Under the pieces are notes generated by a model. The model was given only the letters and a program-made list of their open reading frames with translations. It was not told the origin of the DNA and searched no databases. From assembly GCA_947568835.1 (NCBI GenBank), contig OX387608.1:16216535-16280534 (forward strand): DNA of 64,000 bases, read 5' to 3'. Numbering within the stretch: the first letter of the stretch is position 1; every line of letters starts with the position of its first letter. The translations under genes were made by a program, and so were the position numbers. Source of the stretch: Protonemura montana. Taxonomy: Eukaryota > Arthropoda > Insecta > Plecoptera > Nemouridae. This document shows positions 38,669 to 49,200 of this stretch, one piece after another.

Positions 38669-38957
38669 GTACGCGCCAGCGTAATGACACTGCGTGGCAT
38701 CGTGAACCATTTCATCGCCATTTCAATCCATCGTGGGCCATTTCAATCCATCGTGGGCCATTTCATGTCGTTTAAAATACTTCCGAACGGTTGCCGACCA
38801 TTTATAACCTTTTATAATCATTGCACAAACCAATTCAAACCACTGCCAGCTGTTTCAGGTTGTGGTGAGCTGCAGTAAGCCATTGCATGCCGTTTGCAAA
38901 CATGGTCAACCAATTTAAACCATTGTCAAAGCCATTTTAATCATCTTCATCTGGCTT

Positions 38958-39235
38958 TAGGATGAAATCTGATTTAAATTGCAAACGCTTGCAATTCGCG
39001 GGGTATTTTATTATTATCAACACTATAACCGTCTCAAAAATTGATGCCCAAACGCGGACTCGAACCCCGATCTCCACCTGTCGCGGGTGTTGCTCTGAAC
39101 CATTGATAAAGTCCAAATAAGTGTCCAAGTAGCTCAATGGTTCAGAGCAACACCCGCGACAGGTGGAGATTGGGGTTCGAGTCCGCGTTTGGCCATCAAT
39201 TTTTGAGACGGTTGTTATGTTGTTAATAATAAAAA
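38958..39235. mobile_element. Head-to-head tRNA-like SINE pair
   Basis: A minus copy with the full tail (38975-39110) faces a plus copy (39118-39235). Both have intact A-box and B-box cores (TAGCTCAATGGTT; GGGGTTCGAGTCC). Confidence 0.85.
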
Positions 39236-40321
39236 AAAATCCATCTGGCTTCTTTGGCAGTTTTTTGCAATCAGCAGAGAGTACGTTAAGTCCTCCTTTT
39301 TTTTCACTGAATTTCACTTTAGTTCCAAATCAATCTTCATTGATCAGCAAGAGTAATCACCTGTTTAATTAGTTACTTGGCCCTAAAGCTGTGCGATAGA
39401 AGAGATGAATTCGTCAAATACAGTAAAGCTGGTCTAAAGCAAATGATGTGCTATTATTTAGCTGGCCAAAGCCAAGAGCGTTGAATCAGTTAATATTTGG
39501 GAAAAGCCAAAAAAAATCTCAGCTTAATTGTGCCATAAGTGAAGTTTTGGCTCGAGTAGTAAGCGAGTGTTAGTTGGTCAATGTGTGATAGTGCATCGAT
39601 AAGTTGACCAAGTGTCTTTTTGGCAAAGCAGTGAAAGCCTGGGAGTGCAGCTGTTTTATACAAATTTGTAAGGTGTTCAGTTGAACTGTAATGCCTTCTC
39701 GACTACCGTGCCAAGGTCCAGCCTCTGCTTGACTTTCCTAAGATAAGATAACTGATAAGAGATACAAACTTCTCAACTAACTAGATCCCAGCTGTTATCA
39801 GCTTACAGTGACCTGAGTTCACTCTCATAATCACTGCACTGATTTGATAGCAACTCGTGGAGTTTTTGGCAGGTCATGCCAACGTAGCATTCGGTCAAGG
39901 CTTGTCAGTCAAGTCTGTACGCTGCTGAGTAGGGTTTGTCAAGATTTCCAATTTGTGAATTGAGAGAAGGCAAAGCGAAAATTCTTGCCAAATTCTCCGG
40001 ACATTTGTGATCGTGATATTACGTTTGTCAACCTAATTTGTCTGCAAACCAAGCCGGCGGCCGTGGTTTGTAAATAGCAGCACATATTCGGGGTCTTGTA
40101 TTTTCTGCGGTGGCCAAAAAACGCATTCTCTGCGCTTTTCGTGAGCGAAGAACTCGAAGCCCCCTGCATCCAGTTTGTGTTGTGCATTTCACTCGATATT
40201 TTTGACCGGAGTGACAAATTTATTTCAAAAAGGCTGATTCCTTTTCTGCGTTAACCATTGCCGCAATCTGAGACCGTTAACCTTGGTCAAAGCCCGCCGA
40301 CAGACATAACCTACCACTGCG
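39236..40321. other. Intron or leader region between first exons B and C
   Basis: No gene or repeat was recognised. The last 80 bases before the 40322 start become GC-richer, as expected of a 5' UTR. Confidence 0.4.
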
Positions 40322-40628
40322 ATGGTTGACACCGAAGATCTCCCCGATCACCTTGGCCCTCGTGCTGATCTCGCGTCCGCCAAGGCTATGGTAGATTCGT
40401 TGGACGCCGACGCGATGAAAGGCCTCCTGGACAAGATGGCCGCCATGCGTGCAGACGCGCTGGCCCGCGGCGTGGACGATGACGACACGGAGATGAAGTC
40501 CGCGATGGCGCAGGAGATGTTTGAAAAGATGCGGCTTGCCATGCATCAAGAGGGCGGTGGCGGCGGGGTGGACGCGAGGCGGATAGCAGTTGTCTTCGCT
40601 TGCGCTCTCATCGTCTTCTTGCTTCTCG
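40322..40628 (+). CDS. Small membrane protein, first exon C
   Basis: ATG at 40322 opens 102 codons plus one base, ending CTCG|GTACG. The acidic, helical N-terminal part (MVDTEDLPDHLGPRADLASA; MKGLLDKMAAMRADALAR) is Met/Ala-rich. A Gly run is followed by the membrane segment IAVVFACALIVFLLL to the splice site. With the shared exon the product is 133 aa. The donor context (CGGTACGC) is like that of exon B, so B and C may be old duplicates. Confidence 0.75.
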
Positions 40629-40702
40629 GTACGCCGGTCGCGCCATCATGTAGTTTGTTGACGTTTATTAGTTAGAATCGGTTCTTGTGAGATCACATAA
40701 GT

Positions 40703-41215
40703 CAGCAACTCTGCGCTGGGTCAGGTATTGGATGGATGACCATCATACACATGACCAGTTCTGTTCGAGAGAGAGGTTGGAGGGATGAAAGTTAAGCAAC
40801 ACTACGCTGAGTCAGGTATTAGATGGATGACCATCATACACATGACCAGTTCTGTTTGGGAGAGAGGTTGGAGGGATGAAAGTTCAGCAACTCTGTACTG
40901 GGTCAGGTATTGGATGGATGACCATCATACACATGACCAGTTCTGTTTGGGAGAGAGGTTGGAGGGATGAAAGTTAAGCAACACTGCGCTGAGTCCGGTA
41001 TTGGATGGGTGACCATCATACACATGACCAGCTCTGTTCAGGAGAGAGGTTGGCGGGATGAAAGTTGAGCAACACTGCGCTGAGTCAGGTATTGGATGGG
41101 TGACCATCATACACATGACCAGTTCTGTTTGGGGGAGAGGTTGGAGGGATGAAAGTTAAGCAACACTGCGCTGGGTCAGGTATTGGATGGTGACCATCAT
41201 TCTTATGGTCAGTTA
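40703..41215 (+). repeat. 5S-derived 91-bp tandem array 4
   Basis: About 5.6 plus-strand units lie in the intron after first exon C. They are more diverged than array 1 (for example AGATGGATGACC for GGATGGGTGACC). Confidence 0.85.
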
Positions 41216-42650
41216 TGTTTAGAGGCAAGTTGGGGGGCTTGAAGCTAGTACAACTACTTTACTCAATTTTCTTTTCATCGGAAAGTATGAAGTGGTCCCC
41301 GTTGGTGCTCTTCGACAGAGATAGGCTATGTTCCGGCAACGGGTCTCCCTTCTTTCTAAACTCTAGATTCATCGCCATCATCAACATCTCATCATTTCAC
41401 ATCATAAATCAATCAATTGTCCTCTTGTCTCCTATAGTTGGAGATTGTATGTGTGGATTGTGATGTGTCTGGTATCAGCTCGTGGCTATTTTAGGTGTGT
41501 AAGTTTGTACGCAACACAATTCGCTGTGCATTTTCCGTGAACTTGAATTATCTTGACGAGAGCCGACTTATTCCATTATTTTGATTCGCATCAGTATGCA
41601 CTTATCAGGATCCATTTAAAAAGTCTTAAATCACAAAAAAATTGCATTTGATAACTGCACTATAAAACAAAAAACTTGTTTATTCTTCCGTGGACTGACC
41701 AGTTAATTTGATACATTGTTTTAGGTAGATTTAACAGGAAACGGAAGGGAGTTATTAACAAAAAAAAATGTTGTGAAATGCAATGAATTGTAGATTCTAA
41801 GTACGCAAAGCTGTATCTGGTTTGGTTAATGCATGTAGAAATGTTTCGTACTGTCCTTTGTAAAGTGTGAGACAGTTGGCTTGGTTGGAAGAGATTGGAG
41901 GAAATGTCTTTGTGGGAAGGAAACTTATTGCCAGATTACTTATTGTAGGGCTGAGCTTTTCTCATTGCATGAATAATCGTCTCAAACCACAGCAAATGCC
42001 ACAGTACCTTAGGGTAGGAAATATGTTACCTTGTTTTGTAGTAACTCCCTTGAGTAGTTTCTGTTAGATAGAATAGGGAGGTACCATTCCTCGACCATGT
42101 AGGTAGAACTTGATATGGAGGATCTTTGACTTTTGATGCCATTAGATAAGGTACTGTCTTAGAGAAAAGTAGTAAAGTTTTCTGCTCTGACGCTCTGTGG
42201 TCCTGTCCGCTTCAAGTCCAAGCCAAATCCTCTCCTATTTTGTGATCAGCACTGGGTTATATTTCAGAAATCATTTTCTATGTTGTTAAAAATGTGATTG
42301 GAAATTGATAAAAACATTGAAGCATTGTGTTGGCACATCCAGCAGTTGCAAAGTACTTTGAAAGTAGTAACATGAAATGTGTACGGGTAGGTACGGGGTT
42401 AGATGCTTTAGATGAAACTTGTCACTTGTTTTGCAAAATGGAGGTTGGAAAAACAAATGCCTTGTGGGTTGCCTTGAAGGTTTTAAACCAAGAAAACCTT
42501 GGAAGGTTTTCAACCGAGCACGTCATGCACAATCAGTAGACTTTCACAATCTCGTGCAGTTTTCATTACATCAAGCAATCTCCATGTGTTATTAAAGCGA
42601 TGACCTAGCGATGCAATCTCCTCTAACCTCAATGTTCTCGCCTGCCACAG
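41216..42650. other. Intron before the shared last exon
   Basis: AT-rich DNA. No exon, RNA or repeat was recognised. Confidence 0.4.
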
Positions 42651-42745
42651 CTTTCTTCGGCTACAAGCTCTACCGCAGCCTGGTGGACAAGGAGAGGAAA
42701 CGAGAGGAGAAGAAGAAGCTCAAGCAGCAGAAGAAGCGAAAGTGA
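42651..42745 (+). CDS. Small membrane protein, shared last exon
   Basis: The acceptor is CCTGCCACAG|CTTTCTTC. The first two bases complete GCT (Ala) with the G left by any of the three leaders. The exon encodes the end of the membrane span (AFFGYKLYRSL) and a tail of about 20 residues that is almost wholly Lys, Arg, Glu and Gln, ending KKLKQQKKRK, then TGA at 42743. The terminal KKRK resembles a di-lysine-type ER retrieval signal in charge, not in exact spacing. I do not recognise the family. Confidence 0.75.
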
Positions 42746-43700
42746 ACGCATCTCTCGCTGGCTGCCAATGTCACAATTATATCGAGCTATCACTTTCTAA
42801 CCTAACATTCCCGTGTGTTTTCTACTCGACTGCCTGCCCCGAAACTGTCCGTCACCACGCATTCAACCAACGCTTTAAACCCTTGCCAACTATTCTTGCT
42901 TTTATCAATCGCTTTCGATTGCAGTACAAGGGTATGCAAATGACATGTGATCAGACGAAAAGAGAAGCCGGGAAATCCTTGTATACCAGATACGAGCCTG
43001 CTCATATGTCAAACAACGCAAGTATAGGTCTTGTCCCTTCCGAAGAAATGCACAATTCGAACAGTGCGGACTTCTTCATCAATTAAGTCGTAACTCCTAG
43101 AGATTCTACTTTCCTGTAGACCGTTTGATTGATCTGATCTTGTGGGTTAGAAAAAAGAAAAAGAAATTGTTTCAAATTTGATAGAAAAAGCTTATCAACA
43201 AAATGTAAACAATATTGAGTTAGGCCTAGGTCTTGCTCCCATACTGCCAATTGATTTTTCCAAAGCACAGTTATTCATGGAGTTTTTTAATTAGCAATTA
43301 TAAGTTGGCCATTGAAACTCTTCCTATTGCCAAACTGCACCGCAAATTCGATTAACCGATCGTAAATCTGACGTAAGTATTCCACAGCACTGCAGGAAAC
43401 AACGCTGGTATCTCGACCAGCTGTCAACGCTGCAACAAACAAATGTTTTCAACACCAAGCACAAAGAATGTATTTCTTATCTCGGTATCAGTATTTACGT
43501 TGAATCTATCAGACGAATCGAGATAAGGCTTTTATCTTCTATCGATGGCCGTCATTGCGTGCTGATTGGGATTTCATATCTGGGTCCTAGCTATCAGTTT
43601 GTGTCAGTGTTAAAACAGTTGCAACACGTTACTCACCCTGGCTGCTTTGCTCGAGTCTCGTTTAAGTCGGTACGGATCGATAGGTTGTCGGGGAAACGCA
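42746..43700. other. 3' UTR of the membrane-protein gene and intergenic DNA
   Basis: No clear AATAAA was noticed directly after the stop codon. The frame at 42742-43086 lacks a recognisable domain. The part from about 43560 is presumably 5' UTR or promoter of the next gene. Confidence 0.4.
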
Positions 43701-46238
43701 ATGCGCTGGCTGCAGCTGGCTGCGCTGGCTTCGCTGGCTGCGCTGGCCCAGGCTAGCATCGACGTCACTTGCTCAGAAGCATACTGTAAGGTACGTGGTT
43801 GTGCGAGGTGGGAACGGTAGGCGAACTTTGGTGGCAGTTACCGAGCTAAACGGAACGAACATTAATAAGAATTTAACTTCCTATCTTGGATTTGAATGTT
43901 GTGTGAGTTTCCAGCTGTTTTTTTGTGCAATTGTTTGCATTTATTTATGCGTTCGCAGCCCATGCATGGCGTGGACAGGTTTCATAAGAGTTTTATTTTT
44001 AGTCCAAGTAACAGCTGTGCAAATGTGATTTAAATTGCAAATGCTTGCAAGGTGCAGTAATTTATTATCAGGAACTCAAATAATCTCTCGAATATTGACA
44101 AAAATTCCTTAAACATTAAGTTTTGTTTTTGTTTGGTTTAGTAGGTAATGTAGACACGAGTCTAAAAACCATGATTCTTTATTGGGTTACTAATTTGGTG
44201 CTCAGTGTGGTTGCATTGGTATGGGTTGGAAAATTGTCAGGACTGCCCTTACCCTTGATAAAGTAACAGGTACAAGTTACAAAACGTCGGGAAATTTAGT
44301 TGTTCTTCACTTAGCATTCAAAACCCAGTTGAAATAGTTTTTGTCAAAGCTAGTGCTAAGTTTACATCAAGTAGACATGAGTCTAAAACCTAGAACAGCT
44401 CCGACAGTTTTCGTTTCTTACGTAGCTTTCAGATCCAAGCTTGGAGACAGGGATTCTGAGATAGCTCTTAGGCGTGGGAAAAGAAACGAGACTTGCTGAT
44501 ATCACGAGAATTATTGTATTTTTGTGTCCATGCAAATAATGTCATGGGGTCGCTGTCTGTGTTTTTGTTGTTGAATAAATGGAATAGATATTTTGAAAAT
44601 GAAAAAAGAACCGAAGTTTTATTCAGCATTTGAAACCCAAATTTATTATTTGAATTTCGTTATGCAGTGCTATTTTAACACTCGAGTGTAAACCTATCGT
44701 TTAGATGATCGGCACTGAAATTAGCCAGCTTGAAATTGCCACCCGTGAGGTGATTCTAAGATTCTGCTTCAATTCTGGTTTATAATAATAATTATATTAA
44801 CAGCGTATATTTATTCAGTGAACAATACAATAATTGTTGTAGAACATGTCATACACTAGATAATAAAAATTATCGATAATAACCTACTTTGCGAGAAAAT
44901 CACATATAGAGTATGGGTATAGTTCCACAAGGTGGTCTCTCAGCCGGTTTTTAAAACAATTGTTATTTTGGTTCTTTTTTAATACTTTTAGGTAGGTTAT
45001 TGAATAGTTGAAAACACTTGCATTTGAACGACTGCAACCATTAGCAAAAATTGCAGACATCAATCGAGATATGTAGTCGTCGATATCGGTGCTGGTCTGT
45101 AATCTGGGACAATTTTGTGAGCAATTGTTAAGGTTATGGAAATTGTTGATAGAAGATAGAGAAAAAAATGCAGTAGAGTAGCATGAAAATAGATGATTTA
45201 ATTTCAGTGATTATAATTTAATTTTATGTTATTATCAAAATCCTATTTGAGAGTATAACAGCTAATGTGAAAATGTATTTCAAAATATCATCTGCTAAAT
45301 AAAAATATTACATACTATATAAAATTATGTTAGGATTGGCACCAGAGTATTCGATAGATCTAATTAATATTGCTGATAAGATGCACAATCATGATACTAG
45401 AAATAAGAAAAATATATTTGTTAAATCTGTAAAATTAAATAGTATTTGAACTAAAGGCGTGAGTGAATATAATAAATTAGGAAGCATAATAAGGATTACA
45501 AAATCAATATTAAATTTTAAGAAAGAATTGTGTGAACGTTTTGAAAATTAAGAATTGAGTGAGTATTTGTGTTGAACATTGTGGATGTACTGAATAGCTG
45601 TGAAGCTAATTAAAACATTATAATTAAACAAACAAACAAAAAATGCTGGGTGGGTACCAATTGAGTCTTCTCTTAAAGTTCTGTTGTCTTCCATACAATT
45701 GGAAACCGAAGGCAAGGTACATTAAGCCAGGTTTGTTGCATATGTATGTTGTGTCATACCACCATGAAACGTGGCATTGTTGCTAACTGTCCTAGGAGTA
45801 CGTGGAGAAGACCGGATGCCCCAAGCTCCCGAAGGGGTGCACGGATGCCAACCTTGCCGCGGGGTTGGCGGTGCTGATGCCATCACCGACCATCTGTAAT
45901 TGCTGTGATTTTTGCATCACATACCTTGGTACGTCCGGGGTACGGTTATAGCGATTTTTAGCTGCTTCTTTCTACGCAATGCCAACACAGAAAGTTTATG
46001 GGTAGACAACTCCTCTTTTACGAAGATTATAAAACTACTGCTAACGCAATGATCATCATAAGTTTTCATAAGTTGGACTAGCTGCATAAGAGGAAGGTAT
46101 TCCGATGTGGGTTTTGTGTTTCAGTCGAGGGTGATTCTTGTGTCGTTGGAGGTACGAGCCAGAACGTGCCAGTCTGCGGGCCTGGCCTCGGGTGTGTCAA
46201 GTCGTCTTCACAGTTTGAGTCTTCAACCTGCAAACCAC
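43701..46238 (+). CDS. Exons 1-3: signal peptide and IGFBP-like Cys-rich domain
   Basis: Exon 1 encodes MRWLQLAALASLAALAQA, a textbook signal peptide, then SIDVTCSEAYCK. Exon 2 has CPKLPKGC and TICNCCDFC. Exon 3 has GDSCVVGG and VCGPGLGCV. The Cys spacing and CGPGLxC motif are like the N-terminal domain of IGF-binding proteins, with CNCCxxC in place of the canonical GCGCCxxC. Intron 3 consists almost wholly of a 68-bp minisatellite. Confidence 0.75.
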
Positions 46239-49200
46239 GTAAGTCTCGGAGCAGTGAGCTCTGGGACAAGGCTAAGCGGTGGCCGGTCATTGGTGCTGTT
46301 GGACAGGAGCAGCCAACACAGTGTGTCAAAGGGACAAGGCTGAGCGGTGGCCGGTCCTTGGTGCTGTTGGACAGGAGCAGCCAACACGGTGTGTCAAAGT
46401 GACAAGGCTAAGCGGTGGCCGGTCCTTGATGCTGTTGGACATGAGAAGCCAACACAGTGTGTCAAAGGGACAAGACTAAGCGGTGGCCGGTCCTTGGTGC
46501 TGTTGGACAGGAGCAGCCAACACAGTGTGTCAAAGTGACAAGGCTAAGCGGTGGCCGGTCCTTGGTGCTGTTGGACAGGAGCAGCCAACACAGTGTGTCA
46601 AAGTGACAAGGCTAAGCGGTGGCCGGTCCTTGATGCTGTTGGACAGGAGCAGCCAACACAGTGTGTCAAAGTGACAAGGCTAAGCGGTGGCCGGTCCTTG
46701 ATGCTGTTGGACAGGAGCAGCCAATACAGTGTGTCAAAGGGACAAGGCTAAGCGGTGGCCGGTCCTTGATGCTGTAGGACATGAGAAGCCATTTTGTCGC
46801 TCTAACCACATTTTCGCTTCAGTGGACACGCCGTGCATGAAAGCACGAGCGGAGTGGGACGTTATGCGCGAGAACGGGACCCTGGGCTTCCGTATGCCGC
46901 GCCCGGAATGCGATGCCGTCGGTGACTTCATCCCGGCACACTGTATTCCTGGAGCCACGTGAGTCACGCTGGAGGATGGGGCAAGCGGCTGCCAGTAACT
47001 ACAGCCATACGGGAGTGGGACAAACAACAAACTTGCATTTATCATTTTGTCGTCAGCTAAAACAGTTATAAAAGAACAAATATTTGTTACCTTTCATCCA
47101 AATGCGTAATCAGACACGTATGAAATTATCGAGTGATACAACTGGTACGACAAGTTACGATAATGCCAGGCCTTATTCCAGACATAATCCTTATGTACTT
47201 CTCTATCAAAAGCTACTTCCTTTTGAATTGTGCTTTGTGCAAAAAACTTTATTCTCTTGGTTTTACATCGGTTGCCTAAATTGACTTGCTTGATGTTTTC
47301 AAAATGTCCTTAGCTTACACCAAGTTTAAACTAAAATTATTTATTTATTTATTTATTTATTTGTTTGTTGCTTCTTATAGTGCACAGTTTTGTAAATTGG
47401 TAAGGTATTGTTATATTATAAATTGCTAAAACTAGTGCATCAGACTGATACCAATTCGTTGGGTCGGTACATTCACAAAATCTGTCTGAATGATTGATGT
47501 GATAATTTGGTCCCAGCTTAGCTCCACCGACCCTGACGTGTGGTCCACTTCTTGTAAATGTCACAGTGTCTTTGAATTACCTCCACTTAATGATTTGAAA
47601 CAAAAGCCACAAAATGCAAAGAAATTAGAATCCAAAGAGACCAGCCCCAAGTCTAAAGAGGACGAGTCCTCGATGGACTGCGATGAGGTTGAGGGTGCCG
47701 CCCAGGTGCAAGGAGGCGGTGGTGAAGCGACAGTTGCTGTGCCTAGCAAGAGACAAAAGACTGATGTATGTAAAGTAAAAACCAAAGAGGTGAAACCAAG
47801 TAGACATCTTAATTATCCGTGATGGCCTTTGTGATAATGTCTGTGATATTTATTAGCGCTTCTTTTATCTATATAATTTTATTTTTAATTTTATATGGGT
47901 TTCTGGATCGCTGTTATATTATCTATGATATTTTACTTAGGTTTAGAGATATTTTGGTGCTACTTCGTTGTGATAAACTTTCTGTGATAATCTTAGTGAT
48001 AGTGTCTGTGATATTTATCTCCGCTTCTTTTACCTATATGATTTTATTTTTAATTATATGTAGGTTTTTAGATAGCTGTGATATTTTCTGTGATACTTTA
48101 CTTAGGTTTAGAGAGGAAACTCTTCTGGTGCTAGTTTACTGTGATAAGATTTCTGTGATAGCCTTTGTGATTGTGACTGTGATATTAGTATACGCTTATT
48201 TTACCTGTGTGATTTTATTCTTAATTTTACATGGGTTCGATGGCTGTGATAATATCTGTGATACATTACTTAGGTTTAGAGAGATTTTAAAACGACAAAA
48301 ATGGCTTTAATACAGTGGAACCTCAATGGTTACCATCACCACCGAGAGGAGGTGAAGCTTTTAACAGCTAATTTTAGCCCCCTGTGTCTCTCTTTACAAG
48401 AGACACATTTTAAACCGTCTGACTCGCCTGTGTTAAGTGGCTACACATTCTTTCGGCACGATGATCTGTCACGAAATATAGCGGCTGGTGGAGTGGCGAC
48501 GGCAGTGTTAGACTCCGTCCCTGCACATCCACTGCAGCTGGTAACACCTCTACAGGCAGTGGCAGTCAGAGTCCACATACCACAACCAGTTACTCTTTGT
48601 AACATTTACCTTCCGGAGTGGGCGCCAGCTACGGCCCCGAACCTTCAAAGCCTTGTGTCCCAACTGCCCCACCCCTACGTGCTGTTGGGTGACTTTAACG
48701 CACATAGCCCCCTGTGGGGCGACACAATGGCAGACGGCCGGGGTCGTATGCTTGAGAGTTTTATCAATGACAACGATTTGTTTCTTTTAAATAATGGACA
48801 AAAAACCAGATTTAACTCTTTTAATGGTAATTTTACGGCGATCGACTTGTACATATGTTCGCCCTCTGTGGCACATTTATTCAATTTCTCTGTCCATGAT
48901 GACCTCTGTGGAAGCGATCACTTTCCGATCATCTTAAGGCTCCAAACCGACTTTCAGATCCCCTCTCGTCCTGCTCAATGGAGTTTAAAACGGGCGAACT
49001 GGAAGCGGTTTGCTGCACTGGCAAAACTAAGTTGTTCTGACCAGGAAACGGATGTCGACTCTAAAGTCAAAAGGATCTCAGAGATTATCATAAGTGCCGC
49101 AGAGGAGTCCATACCACAAACCTCCACGAAGCCACGCCACATTCCTGTTCCATGGTGGAACGACGAGTGTGACAAGGCACTCAGGGCGAGGAAAAGAGCT

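Larger units (their letters stand above)
43795..45795. other. Intron 1 of the Tg1-repeat gene, repeat-rich
   Basis: It holds a SINE-tail scrap (44028-44070: TTTAAATTGCAAATGCTTGC), a fold-back MITE (44143-44395), a LINE-like segment beginning with an AATAAT run (44785-45200) and a decayed RT C-terminus (45330-45550). Confidence 0.55.
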
